Source: Micrococcales bacterium (GTDB taxonomy: Bacteria > Actinomycetota > Actinomycetes > Actinomycetales > Dermatophilaceae). From it: a stretch of DNA of 8,654 bases. Positions 1 to 6,844 of this stretch are shown here, in pieces. The notes below the pieces were generated by a model. It was given only the letters and a program-made list of their open reading frames with translations. It ran no database searches and was not told the DNA's origin. The translations under genes were made by a program, and so were the position numbers. The first letter of the stretch is position 1. Every line of letters begins with the position of its first letter. Location of the stretch: positions 1 to 8,654 of the forward strand of contig PMJN01000102.1 in assembly GCA_003157445.1 (NCBI GenBank). Direction: 5' to 3'.

Positions 1-1
1 G

Positions 2-109
2 CAGAAACGCTTGTTCGGGTGGCGGCCGACAGCCGCTGCACTGCTGGGCCAGCTTGCCACCGCGTGGGTGCTTGCGGTCCTGGTATTCCAGGTGGGCTCA
101 AGACTATGA
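2..109 (+). CDS. feoB: FeoB ferrous iron transporter, C-terminal end (partial)
   Basis: The window opens inside this gene, in frame 2. The 35 visible codons end in a hydrophobic helix (AWVLAVLVFQVGSRL) followed by TGA. This matches the usual last transmembrane helix of FeoB, the GTPase-coupled Fe(II) permease of the inner membrane. The stop codon overlaps the ATG of the next gene (ATGA, 106-109), the common arrangement for feoB followed by feoC. The identity rests on this short tail plus the FeoC-like neighbour; the G domain and Gate motifs lie outside the window. The overlapping frame-1 reading that starts at 19 is taken as a shadow. Confidence 0.7.
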   Translation, partial: QKRLFGWRPTAAALLGQLATAWVLAVLVFQVGSRL

Positions 110-330
110 GCGCCTGGGCAGCAGTACTTGATGACGTCCGTAGGCGAGGCGGAACCCCGGCGCAGGTCGCGACTCGCCTCGGGCTTTCGATTTCCCTGGT
201 ACAGGCGGTCCTGGACCACGCGCAGCGTTTGGGTGTGGTCGCGCTGGCCAGCGGTGGCTGCGCTTCCGGGTGCCCAGCTGGACCGCAGATGCCCCAAGCC
301 TGTGCGGGTTGCCCCATCAGCTTGCCTTAA
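106..330 (+). CDS. feoC: FeoC-like small winged-helix protein with Cys-rich tail
   Basis: A 74-residue protein in the size range of FeoC. Residues 1-50 look like a compact winged helix: a first helix (WAAVLDDVRRR), a turn, then the helix-turn-helix TPAQVATRLGLSISLVQAVLDHAQRLGVV. The tail holds four cysteines spaced C-x3-C-x9-C-x2-C (GGCASGC, then ACAGC). FeoC proteins of Gammaproteobacteria carry a similar cysteine cluster that binds an Fe-S cluster, so iron or oxygen sensing is a reasonable inference; transcriptional control is less certain. I chose the ATG at 106 over the in-frame upstream start at 19, because the upstream codons lie inside feoB and the domain starts at MSAW. An AGGTGGG stretch around 90-95 could serve as ribosome binding site. 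The ATGA overlap implies coupling to FeoB. Confidence 0.72.
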   Translation: MSAWAAVLDDVRRRGGTPAQVATRLGLSISLVQAVLDHAQRLGVVALASGGCASGCPAGPQMPQACAGCPISLP

Positions 331-370
331 CCTTGGGTAGGCCAACTGCAGACACCCGAAGGGATGGGTC

Positions 371-883
371 ATGAACGTCGAGAGCGTTCTTCTCGAGATC
401 GACCGCCTCGCCGGCGGTCGACATGGCGATCACACGATCTCCGAGGAGATGCGCACCGACCCGAAGACCCGTCGTGTCTTTGTGGCCATCACGTGGTTGC
501 TGGTTGTTGAGCTCGTGCTTGCGACTTCCGCACTCGCGGTGCCCGTCATGCTTCACATGCGCAACGAGGTCGCTTGGGTGGTCTGGATGCGTCTGATCGT
601 CGTGTTGGGGATGACCATCACGTTGTTCTACTTCGCGTGGCGTGCCCAGCGTGGCTTCTATTGGGCATACTCGCGACTGAGGCTCTTCAGCAAGATCTTT
701 CCTATCGTCGCACTGGTGACAGCGGCCATTCCCGGGCTCTACCCGCTGTGGATGGTCACCGAGCAGATCTGCTTCGCCCTCATCCTGCTCGGCATCGCCG
801 AGTACCTGTCCACCGATCACATGCGAACGGCATACGCCAAGCCGCCCAGAGTCCCGAGAGTGCCCAAACGTGTCAACCACTAG
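371..883 (+). CDS. Unrecognised four-helix integral membrane protein
   Basis: A 170-residue protein that I do not recognise. Four hydrophobic segments are visible at about residues 36-60, 68-90, 105-124 and 127-146. They are preceded by a soluble N-terminus of about 35 residues and followed by a basic, proline-rich tail (PPRVPRVPKR). Positive charges sit before helix 1 (KTRR), between helices 2 and 3 (RAQRG, SRLRLFSK) and in the tail, which predicts both termini in the cytoplasm. Histidines at about 19, 21, 62 and 150 and a methionine- and tryptophan-rich second helix are notable, but no metal or heme motif is clear. The start follows a purine-rich GAAGGGATGGGTC stretch and lies 40 bases after feoC. 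The gene sits between iron uptake and heme synthesis genes, so a link to iron or porphyrin handling is possible; this is inference from position only. A competing minus-strand ORF here lacks hydrophobic structure and was rejected. Confidence 0.7.
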   Translation: MNVESVLLEIDRLAGGRHGDHTISEEMRTDPKTRRVFVAITWLLVVELVLATSALAVPVMLHMRNEVAWVVWMRLIVVLGMTITLFYFAWRAQRGFYWAYSRLRLFSKIFPIVALVTAAIPGLYPLWMVTEQICFALILLGIAEYLSTDHMRTAYAKPPRVPRVPKRVNH

Positions 884-981
884 CTATCGGGACGTTGCAG
901 GTGCTGCAGGACCAAAGCCTCTGTACCAGCACCAAGACGACTGGAATGCTATGGCAGACGCTCAAGATCACGCTTGGGTCT

Positions 982-990
982 GAGGAGGAG
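982..990 (+). promoter_or_regulatory. Strong ribosome binding site for cgoX
   Basis: GAGGAGGAG lies just upstream of the ATG at 995, at normal Shine-Dalgarno spacing. It decides the start in favour of 995 over the in-frame TTG at 974, which lies upstream of this site. Confidence 0.75.
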
Positions 991-994
991 CAGG

Positions 995-2428
995 ATGCAG
1001 TCTCGACCTAAGGTCGTGATCGTCGGCGGCGGAATCAGTGGTCTGGCGACAGCGCACTACATACATAGTCGTGTCGGCGAAGACGTACAGCTGACTCTCG
1101 TTGAGGGTGGGTCACGGCTGGGTGGCAAAGTCGCCAACCAGCAGTTCAGTGGGCACCTGGTCGACACCGGGCCCGATGCGGTGCTGGTTCGAGCGCCGGC
1201 GATGGCTGCCCTGCTACAGGACCTCGGACTGGAGAACCAGATTGTGGCCCCGGCCTCTCTGGGAGCCCACGTGTGGTCGCGCGGCAAGTTACGCCGGCTG
1301 CCGACCGGCACACTATTCGGGGTTCCGGACCGTCTGTGGCCGCTGCTGAAGTCAGGCCTCATGTCTCCGGTCGGCCTGGCACGGGCGGCGCTGGATCTGG
1401 TCCTGCCGCGCCGTATTCCTTCCAACCCTGACCCGTCGATCGCCGATCTGGTCGCTCCAAGGCTCGGATCGCAGGTGTTCGACCGCCTGGTCGAACCGTT
1501 GCTCGGCGGAGTGCACGCCGGTCGGGCAGCCGAGCTCAGCGCCCACAGCACCGTGCCCGACATCGAGGCGCTCGCGAGTAAGAATCGCAGCCTGTACCTG
1601 GGCCTTCGCAAGATGCGCCGTCATGCCCCGCCGGCAAGTGGCGCCCCGGTCCTGGTCACCTTGACCGGCGGACTCGGTCTCCTGGTCGAGGCGCTGACGG
1701 CCCGGCTCGCCGCCGACGATGTGAGACTCAACGCCACCGTGCGTCTCATCACGCGAGCTGGCACCGGATACCGCGTCGAGCTGGTAGGGGGGCAGAACAT
1801 CGCGGCCGACGCAGTTGTGCTGGCCACCCCGGCGTATGCCGCAGCCGGACTTCTCTTAGAGCTGGCACCGGACGCAGCGACCGTGCTGGCCAAGATCCCC
1901 TACGTCGATGTCGCCACGATCTGGCTCTCCTACCGGCGATCGGCGATGGGCCGGCGCCTTGACGGTACCGGCTTCCTTGTTCCCCCGGAGGAGGGCAAGC
2001 TCATGGTCGGCTGCACCTGGTCGAGCGCCAAGTGGCCCCATCTGGCAGATGACAACCTCGTCCTGATTCGCTGCATGGTGGGCCGACGGGGCGACCGCCG
2101 GTGGCTGGACCTGGACGACGAGGACCTGGTGGGCCGAGTGCACGACGAGCTGGTCGAGGCCATGGGCCTGACCGCCCGCCCGCTCCATCAGAGCATCCAA
2201 CGCTGGCCGCAGGCGATGCCCCAGTACCTGGTGGGACACCAGGACCGGTTGAACGCGCTGGACGCTGCGACACATCACCTACCAGGCCTCCACCTGACCG
2301 GCGCTGCCTATCGCGGTGTTGGCCTGGCCAGCTGCGTGGCTGACGCTAAGCGAACTGCTCAGGACGTCACCCAAGACATCTCTCAAGCCCGGGCCGACGT
2401 TCGGCCCCTTACCGAGGTAACTTCATGA
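995..2428 (+). CDS. cgoX: FAD-dependent coproporphyrinogen III / protoporphyrinogen oxidase
   Basis: A 477-residue flavoprotein of the HemY/CgoX type, full length for the family. It removes six electrons from coproporphyrinogen III (or protoporphyrinogen IX), using oxygen, in late heme synthesis. Residues 7-18 form the Rossmann FAD motif (VVIVGGGISGLA). The second strand ends in the ribose-binding acidic residue and the LGGK loop (LVEGGSRLGGKV). VDTGPDAVL follows. EPLLGGVHAG near residue 170 is the familiar mid-protein signature. The C-terminal FAD-closing motif LTGAAYRGVGLASC starts near residue 434. Actinobacteria use the coproporphyrin-dependent route, so CgoX is the likelier role; sequence alone cannot separate it from protoporphyrinogen oxidase. 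The stop overlaps the next ATG (2425-2428), so it is translationally coupled to the radical SAM gene. A 111-base gap separates it from the membrane protein gene upstream. Confidence 0.93.
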   Translation: MQSRPKVVIVGGGISGLATAHYIHSRVGEDVQLTLVEGGSRLGGKVANQQFSGHLVDTGPDAVLVRAPAMAALLQDLGLENQIVAPASLGAHVWSRGKLRRLPTGTLFGVPDRLWPLLKSGLMSPVGLARAALDLVLPRRIPSNPDPSIADLVAPRLGSQVFDRLVEPLLGGVHAGRAAELSAHSTVPDIEALASKNRSLYLGLRKMRRHAPPASGAPVLVTLTGGLGLLVEALTARLAADDVRLNATVRLITRAGTGYRVELVGGQNIAADAVVLATPAYAAAGLLLELAPDAATVLAKIPYVDVATIWLSYRRSAMGRRLDGTGFLVPPEEGKLMVGCTWSSAKWPHLADDNLVLIRCMVGRRGDRRWLDLDDEDLVGRVHDELVEAMGLTARPLHQSIQRWPQAMPQYLVGHQDRLNALDAATHHLPGLHLTGAAYRGVGLASCVADAKRTAQDVTQDISQARADVRPLTEVTS

Positions 2429-3588
2429 CCGCTATCACCGGGGCCGCGCCCCGTTCGCGCCTGAACTTCGACCAGCGACCGATGTTGGTCTTCTGGGAAG
2501 TCACCCGCGCCTGTCAGCTGGCCTGCAAGCACTGCCGAGCCAGCGCCACCGAGGGGGCGCTGCCGGGCGAGCTCAGCACTGCTGAGGGCTTCGACCTGAT
2601 CGATCAGGTCGCCGGGTTCGGGCGCCCTTACCCGATCCTGGTGCTCACCGGTGGTGACTGCCTGCTCCGTCCGGACCTGTTCGAACTGGTCAAGCACGCC
2701 AACGGGCTCGGCGTGCCTGTGGCGCTCTCGCCGTCGGTCACTCCGTCGCTGACCCCAGCGATGATCGACAAGATGGTGACCAGCGGTGTCAAGGCCGTCT
2801 CGATCAGCCTCGATGGCGCGGTCCCGGCCACCCACGATGGGGTACGCGGCATCCCAGGCCACTTCGAGGACACCATCAAGGCGATCAGTGCGTTGTCCGC
2901 AGCCGGGTTGACCGTGCAGGTCAACACCACAGTGATGCGGGCTAACGTCAACGAGCTTGCAGACGTCGCAGACCTGATCTCGCGCGCCGGTGCACACATC
3001 TGGGAGGTCTTCTTCCTGGTCCAGGTGGGGCGCGGTGTTGCCACCGACGCGATCAGTCCCGCCGAGCATGAAGAGATCTGCCATTTCCTGTACGACGCGT
3101 CCCAGCACGGTTTCATCGTCCGTACCGTCGAGGCACCTTTCTTCCGCCGCGTCGTGGCCCGCCGACAGGCTGGCGACCAGGCGCCGACCAGCACTTTGTA
3201 CCAGAGGCTGGCCGCACGACTCGAGGCGTTGATGGGCCCGGCAGCCGGGCGGCCCAGAGCCCAGACTGCATCCACTCGTGACGGCAAGGGGATCCTGTTC
3301 GTCGCCCATGACGGTGAGATCAACCCTGCCGGGTTCCTCCCTCTGCCGCTGGGCAATGTACGGGACGAGACGATCGCCACGATCTATCGCGACGACCCCC
3401 TGTTGCGCCGGATCAGGGACGCTGAGTTCACCGGCCGCTGCGGCCGCTGTGAGTATGCCGACCTTTGCGGTGGCTCGCGCGCTCGCGCCTTCGCCGCCAG
3501 CGGTGACCCTCTGGGAGAGGACTCGGCGTGCCCCTACGAGCCCGCCAGCTCGCCCTCTGAGGTCGACGCGGTTCTGGTCAGCGACTGA
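2425..3588 (+). CDS. Radical SAM protein with SPASM/twitch-like domain (TIGR04053-like)
   Basis: A 387-residue protein with the radical SAM motif CQLACKHC (Cys30, Cys34, Cys37: C-x3-C-x2-C), preceded by FWEVTRA, then the SAM-binding LTGGD at residues 75-78 and SISLDGA near 126. The C-terminus has C-x2-C-x5-C-x20-C (Cys339, 342, 348, 369) within GRCGRCEYADLCGGSRAR, which fits an auxiliary Fe-S cluster of SPASM/twitch type. The overall pattern (TRAC..HCRA, NTTVMR, FFLVQVGRG, GFLPLPLGNVR, CGGSRARA) matches the family I know as TIGR04053, related to PqqE, NirJ and AhbD; its substrate is not known to me. The ATGA overlap with cgoX and a GAGGT site at 2414-2418 support this start. A porphyrin-related substrate, such as an AhbD-like coproheme decarboxylation, is an attractive inference but not shown. 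Cys79 sits where relatives usually have proline (GGDCL rather than GGDPL). Confidence 0.88.
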   Translation: MTAITGAAPRSRLNFDQRPMLVFWEVTRACQLACKHCRASATEGALPGELSTAEGFDLIDQVAGFGRPYPILVLTGGDCLLRPDLFELVKHANGLGVPVALSPSVTPSLTPAMIDKMVTSGVKAVSISLDGAVPATHDGVRGIPGHFEDTIKAISALSAAGLTVQVNTTVMRANVNELADVADLISRAGAHIWEVFFLVQVGRGVATDAISPAEHEEICHFLYDASQHGFIVRTVEAPFFRRVVARRQAGDQAPTSTLYQRLAARLEALMGPAAGRPRAQTASTRDGKGILFVAHDGEINPAGFLPLPLGNVRDETIATIYRDDPLLRRIRDAEFTGRCGRCEYADLCGGSRARAFAASGDPLGEDSACPYEPASSPSEVDAVLVSD

Positions 3589-3904
3589 CAAGTACCGATA
3601 GCTACGGACCGCCACTGACCATCGGATCTGCACGTTCGCGGCACTTCCGGGGGCTGACATCGGCGACCAGTTGCCCGGAGCAAACCAGCTGACATCCTGG
3701 CGGCCATCACTGACCGGAATTCCCACAGTGGCACTCACATGGCAGCTCGGCGGCTTCTGGCTTCACAGGCACCGCTGAGAAAGGTTCCGGTCTGAGCGCC
3801 TGCACGAGCGTTGAGGGTCTGCGAGCGCCCGGCGGCGGGGGCAGGGCACCTTCTGGCCGAGCGGGGACGCGTCGAATCGTTGGCGCAGGGCGTCTGCGGC
3901 CCTG
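3589..3904. other. Gene-poor stretch after the radical SAM gene, possible mobile-element debris
   Basis: No gene can be supported here. A minus-strand reading frame continuous with the tnpB remnant stays open to a TGA at 3707-3709, but after position 3905 it loses all TnpB similarity and becomes Pro/Arg-rich. Its end (VPVKPEAAELPCECHCGNSG) could be a divergent or rearranged tnpB C-terminus, which I hold with low confidence. Four CTGAC motifs occur in 3615-3715. I see no terminator with a T-tract after the radical SAM stop. Confidence 0.4.
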
Positions 3905-4366
3905 CGCCACCTCATGCAGCTTGACCCGACCCAGCCGGGGCAGGACAGCATGCTTGGCCTCGCAGCCGGTCGCACCGGTGGTGAACCGGACCGAGAGCCT
4001 GTTGTGGTGCTTGGACTTGAACCGGGAAACCCCACCGGCGCACCCTTGCGCTTCCCGGGTCGGGAGTCGCCCCAGTTCTTCAACGCCCGCGCCAACCCGT
4101 CAAGGCCGGTGTTGAACGCCTCCTTCGAGCACTCACCCCACCACGGCGCAACCTCACCCTTGGCCGCGTTCCACTCCTTGCGCAGCGAATACAGCGACCA
4201 CGAAATCGAGGGAGTCAGGCCGTCGTCGCTGATGCCATAGGTCGCTTCTGCTTCCCGCTGCCCCATGACCGCCTTGACGCGGGCCAGGCCCCAGTTGAAC
4301 GCCACCCTGGCCGCGCCACAGTGCGAGCGCATGTTGCGCACCTGCGTAGGGGTCGGGTCGAGCGCG
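3905..4366 (-). pseudogene. tnpB: tnpB (OrfB) remnant, IS200/IS605 or IS607 type
   Basis: This is the N-terminal third of an actinobacterial TnpB, the RNA-guided nuclease protein of IS200/IS605-type elements. Recognisable blocks in order are ALDPTPTQ, CGAARVAFNWGLARVKAVMG, SWSLYSLRKEWNAAK, WWGECSKEAFNTGLDGLARA and LKNWGDSRPGKRKG, then VGFP. At about 4022-4026 the frame breaks. Restoring one C would continue the protein as FKSKHHNRLSVRFTTGA and then VLPRLGRVKLHE. Similarity stops near 3905, so the RuvC-like catalytic domain and the zinc finger are missing. The 5' end also appears cut: similarity starts at ALDPT without the usual first 15-20 residues and meets another gene fragment there. An ATG at 4400 in a different frame was considered and rejected as the start. 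It cannot be active. No partner tnpA and no element ends are visible. Confidence 0.85.
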
Positions 4367-4368
4367 AC

Positions 4369-4698
4369 ATCCGGGCCGCAGTGTGGCTGACGAACGTCAT
4401 TACCTTCTCTTGTGGTTCTGGGACCTCGACACGGGCGGTGCTGCAGCGCGCGCTTCCGGCTCGCCGCGACGGCGTCCCGCCTTCGTCTTCCCGAGATGAT
4501 CCACAGCGACCTGGTCCCGTCCGACTGGTATGCGAAGTACGCCGACTGTCTCGCGCTCTCTTTCACCTCGCCTCCTCGTTCTGCCCGACCGACGTGCCGG
4601 CCATCAGCCGATGGGCGAAGCTGATGATGGTCCTCGAGCACCTCATCTCGCTGGCGCTGGCCACCCTCGTAATCGTGCTGGCGGTCAACATCTTGTGA
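4369..4698 (+). pseudogene. Integral membrane protein, C-terminal part, three frameshifts
   Basis: Stitching three plus-strand frames gives a continuous 109-residue C-terminus: AAVWLTNVITF, then LWFWDLDTGGAAARA and PAFVFP, then EMIHSDLVPSDWYAKYADCLALSFTS, then ASSFCPTDVPAISRWAKLMM and a last helix ending LVIVLAVNIL. The breaks are at about 4408-4410, 4490-4492 and 4568-4570, each repaired by adding one base. I recall the pattern WLTNV, W-x-W-x-LD-x-GG, APxDW, Y-x-SFT, FxPTD, R-x-AK-x-M, AVNIL from actinobacterial membrane proteins of unknown function that resemble two-helix ion channels at their end. No selectivity filter of the TVGYG type is present. The N-terminal part is absent, apparently lost where the tnpB remnant abuts near 4367. 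It converges with the sulP gene, 32 bases away. Confidence 0.6.
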
Positions 4699-4730
4699 CC
4701 GAGGTGATCTCCCCCGGCCCAAGTGTTGGC

Positions 4731-6458
4731 CTAGCGCGGAGGGAGACCTGCCTGCGCCCGCCAGGCCTTCACGGCCGTCCCAAGGGTCGGGAAGTGGCGA
4801 TCGTCGGGGATCGTGGCGCTCAGCCCGAACTGGCGCGCTTTCTCCTTCACTGGTCCCTTCATCTCGGCGAACACCAAGGTGACTCCCTGCCGATCCAGTG
4901 ACTTAACGAGGTCCTCGAGCATGTCGCAGGCGGTGGTGTCAACGTCGGTGAGGGGTTCGGCCGCCACGATGATCCACGCCGGCGACGGGCTCGCCTTCGC
5001 GAGCGCACGGACCTGGTCGCGGAATGTGCGGGCGTTGGCGAAGATGAGCGGCGCGTCGAAGCGAAAGATCGTGCACCCCGCAAGCTGCTCCGCCTCGGGG
5101 TGGCGCGCGACGTCGTGATATCCGGCGATGCCCGGCCGGCGGCCCAACGTGGCCTGGTAGGGCCACCAGGCGCGGCGGAAGACGTTCGCCACCGAAAGGC
5201 TGATAGCCACGACGATCCCTAGCAGCACGCCCATGAGCACGACACCGGCAAAGGCTGCGACCGAAAGGATGAACTCGGTGCGGCTCTGCGACCAGAGGCG
5301 CCGGGTGGCCGGGATGTCGGCCAGCGACACCGAGGCGGCGATGACCACGGCGGCCAGCGTGGGTGTTGGAAGATCCTGGAGCAACCAGGGGAACAGCAAG
5401 AGCATGAGGGTAATGACCAAAGCCCCCACTAGACCGGTGACCTGGGTCTTGGCTCCGGACTGCTCTGCAACGGCGGTGCGCGACCCGCTGGTACTCACGG
5501 GGAACCCCTGGAAGAGCCCGGCCGCCAGGTTGGCAGCGCCGAGCCCCATCATCTCGCTGTTGCCGTGCACTTCATCGCCTCGCCGGTCAGCGAAGGAGGA
5601 CGACGTGGAGATCGTGTCGGCCAGTGCCACCAAAGAGATGCCGAGGGCGCCGCCGATAAGAGGGGCCACGTCTGACCAATTGATCCGCGGGATGGTGAAC
5701 GACGGCAGGCCCTGAGGCAGCACCCCCACCAAGACGACACTCTTGGCCTCGAGCGAGAAGAGCTTCGTGGCGATTATCGCGGCCACCACAGCGATCAGGC
5801 CCACCGGCAGCTTCGGCAGGAACCGTTGCAACACCAAAATGAGCACAAGGGCGCCGATACCGACTGCTGCGGCTGCCCGCACGACTTCGCCCTCTGCCAC
5901 GCCGCTGATGAATCCGTTCAGCTCGGCGATGAAGTTGCCAGTCTGGACGGAGAAGCCGAAAAGCTTCGGGAGTTGGCCGACCAAGATGATTAGCGACAGC
6001 CCGTTCATGTAGCCGAGCATCGTCGGCTTCGACAGCAGGTCTGCGATGAAGCCCAGCTTGCCGACACCGGCCAGGACCATCGCGGCACCGGTCAACAGCG
6101 CCAGCATGGAGGCAAGGGCGACGGCCCTGGCGGGGTCTCCGTTTGCTCCCACCAGCGGCAGGATCGTCGCCGCGATCATCGGACCCAGAGCTGAGTCCGG
6201 GCCCAGCACCAGGATCTTGGAGGGACCAAAGATGGCGTACCCCACCAGGCACAGGACTGAGGTGTACAAGCCGGTGACCGCTGGCAGGCCTGCCAGTTCG
6301 GCATAGGCCATTCCCTGTGGCACCAGCAAGGCCGAAAGGACCAACCCTGCGACCACATCCCTGACTAGCCATCGCGGCCGGTAGCTCCGGATCACCTCCA
6401 GGCCCGGGACGGCGCGAGCGATCACGTCGTGACTCACGGGAGTTGGGAGAGTGCTCAT
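4731..6458 (-). CDS. SulP-family anion transporter with STAS domain
   Basis: A complete 575-residue SLC26/SulP membrane transporter. Residues 28-430 form the multi-helix transport domain with family signatures: VPQGMAYAELAGLPAVTGLY (46-65), FGPSKILVLGPDSALGP (77-93), ALADTISTSSSFADRRG (278-294) and the conserved STSGSRTAV and GAKTQVTG run (322-342). A cytoplasmic STAS domain occupies about 455-570, with FDAPLIFANA and DVDTTACDMLEDL, the region that holds the phosphorylatable or nucleotide-binding loop in this fold. Members move sulfate, bicarbonate, C4-dicarboxylates or other anions; the sequence does not fix the substrate. The upstream ORF ends in an antiporter-like tail and overlaps this start by ATGA (6455-6458). 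Na+/H+ or K+/H+ antiporters next to SulP genes would fit bicarbonate or pH work, but sulfate is equally possible. No cysteine biosynthesis genes are in view. The Shine-Dalgarno signal is weak, so coupling to the upstream ORF probably matters. Confidence 0.93.
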   Translation of the reverse strand: MSTLPTPVSHDVIARAVPGLEVIRSYRPRWLVRDVVAGLVLSALLVPQGMAYAELAGLPAVTGLYTSVLCLVGYAIFGPSKILVLGPDSALGPMIAATILPLVGANGDPARAVALASMLALLTGAAMVLAGVGKLGFIADLLSKPTMLGYMNGLSLIILVGQLPKLFGFSVQTGNFIAELNGFISGVAEGEVVRAAAAVGIGALVLILVLQRFLPKLPVGLIAVVAAIIATKLFSLEAKSVVLVGVLPQGLPSFTIPRINWSDVAPLIGGALGISLVALADTISTSSSFADRRGDEVHGNSEMMGLGAANLAAGLFQGFPVSTSGSRTAVAEQSGAKTQVTGLVGALVITLMLLLFPWLLQDLPTPTLAAVVIAASVSLADIPATRRLWSQSRTEFILSVAAFAGVVLMGVLLGIVVAISLSVANVFRRAWWPYQATLGRRPGIAGYHDVARHPEAEQLAGCTIFRFDAPLIFANARTFRDQVRALAKASPSPAWIIVAAEPLTDVDTTACDMLEDLVKSLDRQGVTLVFAEMKGPVKEKARQFGLSATIPDDRHFPTLGTAVKAWRAQAGLPPR

Positions 6459-6844
6459 CCGTGCTCGCCGCCGGGGTCAACGGCCTCCGGTGGGTCGATG
6501 GCGCGCTGGGCATCGACACGATAACCGGGATGGGCCGGGTCTCTGGTCAACGCACGCGTGCGCATCCGAAACAGCAGCCTGCTGGGCAGGCTCGCGTCGC
6601 CCTCAAGGTCGCGGAATCTGAGAGTCGAGGCTTCGGCGAACAACAGGAGCGACAGAGTGATCTCGGTGATAGCCATGGGGCTCTCATTGCTGCAGCTGAC
6701 CTGCAGCAGATCGGTGGCGCCCGGCCCCAGAAGGCCGCTGACGGCCACGAACACCATCGGCGCAGTGATCGAGAGCCGATCCAGGCGCCCGGCCAGCAGT
6801 GCGTAGAGGACGAACACCAAGGCAAGGATCGTGAGTCCGGTCAT
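6455..6844 (-). pseudogene. CPA1-type cation/proton antiporter, internally deleted (129 codons)
   Basis: The start is well supported: ATG at 6844 with a purine-rich GGAGGGGG site at 6848-6855. Residues 1-90 match the beginning of NhaP/CPA1 sodium(potassium)/proton exchangers: helix 1 (LTILALVFVLYALLAGRL), helix 2 (APMVFVAVSGLLGPG), then ITEITLSLLLFAEASTLRF and GDASLPSRLL, where an intact protein would continue for about 300 more residues. Instead the frame passes straight into a hydrophilic tail (FRMRTRALTRDPAHPGYR and PPEAVDPGGEHG) and stops inside the sulP start (ATGA). The tail looks like a native antiporter C-terminus, so I infer an in-frame internal deletion that removed the core helices with the ion-binding Asp residues. 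It cannot exchange ions as is, though it may still be translated and help load ribosomes on sulP. The alternative is a short protein of new function, which I consider less likely. Confidence 0.7.

Noticed and set aside
19..105. N-terminal extension of the FeoC-like ORF to position 19
   Set aside because: These codons overlap the feoB tail in another frame and add no domain; the ATG at 106 overlaps the feoB stop and starts the winged helix.
317..880. Minus-strand ORF of 187 codons opposite the membrane protein
   Set aside because: Hydrophilic, His/Asp-rich composition typical of an antisense shadow in GC-rich DNA; the plus strand encodes four clear transmembrane helices.
900..933. Inverted repeat GGTGCTG/CAGCACC upstream of cgoX as operator or terminator
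   Set aside because: Seven-base arms with a 20-base loop and no T-tract; such arms are common by chance at this base composition.
2383..3738. Minus-strand ORF of 451 codons opposite the radical SAM gene
   Set aside because: Longer than the real gene but without recognisable motifs; the plus strand has the full radical SAM and auxiliary cysteine motifs.
4215..4400. tnpB start at the ATG at 4400
   Set aside because: Its frame differs from the TnpB frame and the same bases encode WLTNV of the plus-strand membrane protein; a fusion junction explains it better, though I am not certain.
4716..4731. GGCC-GGCC hairpin between the converging membrane protein remnant and sulP
   Set aside because: Only four paired bases, an eight-base loop and no T-tract; not enough for a terminator call.
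5587..6519. Minus-strand 310-codon ORF overlapping sulP in another frame
   Set aside because: Arg/Gly/Pro-rich shadow; the SulP frame is complete and motif-rich.
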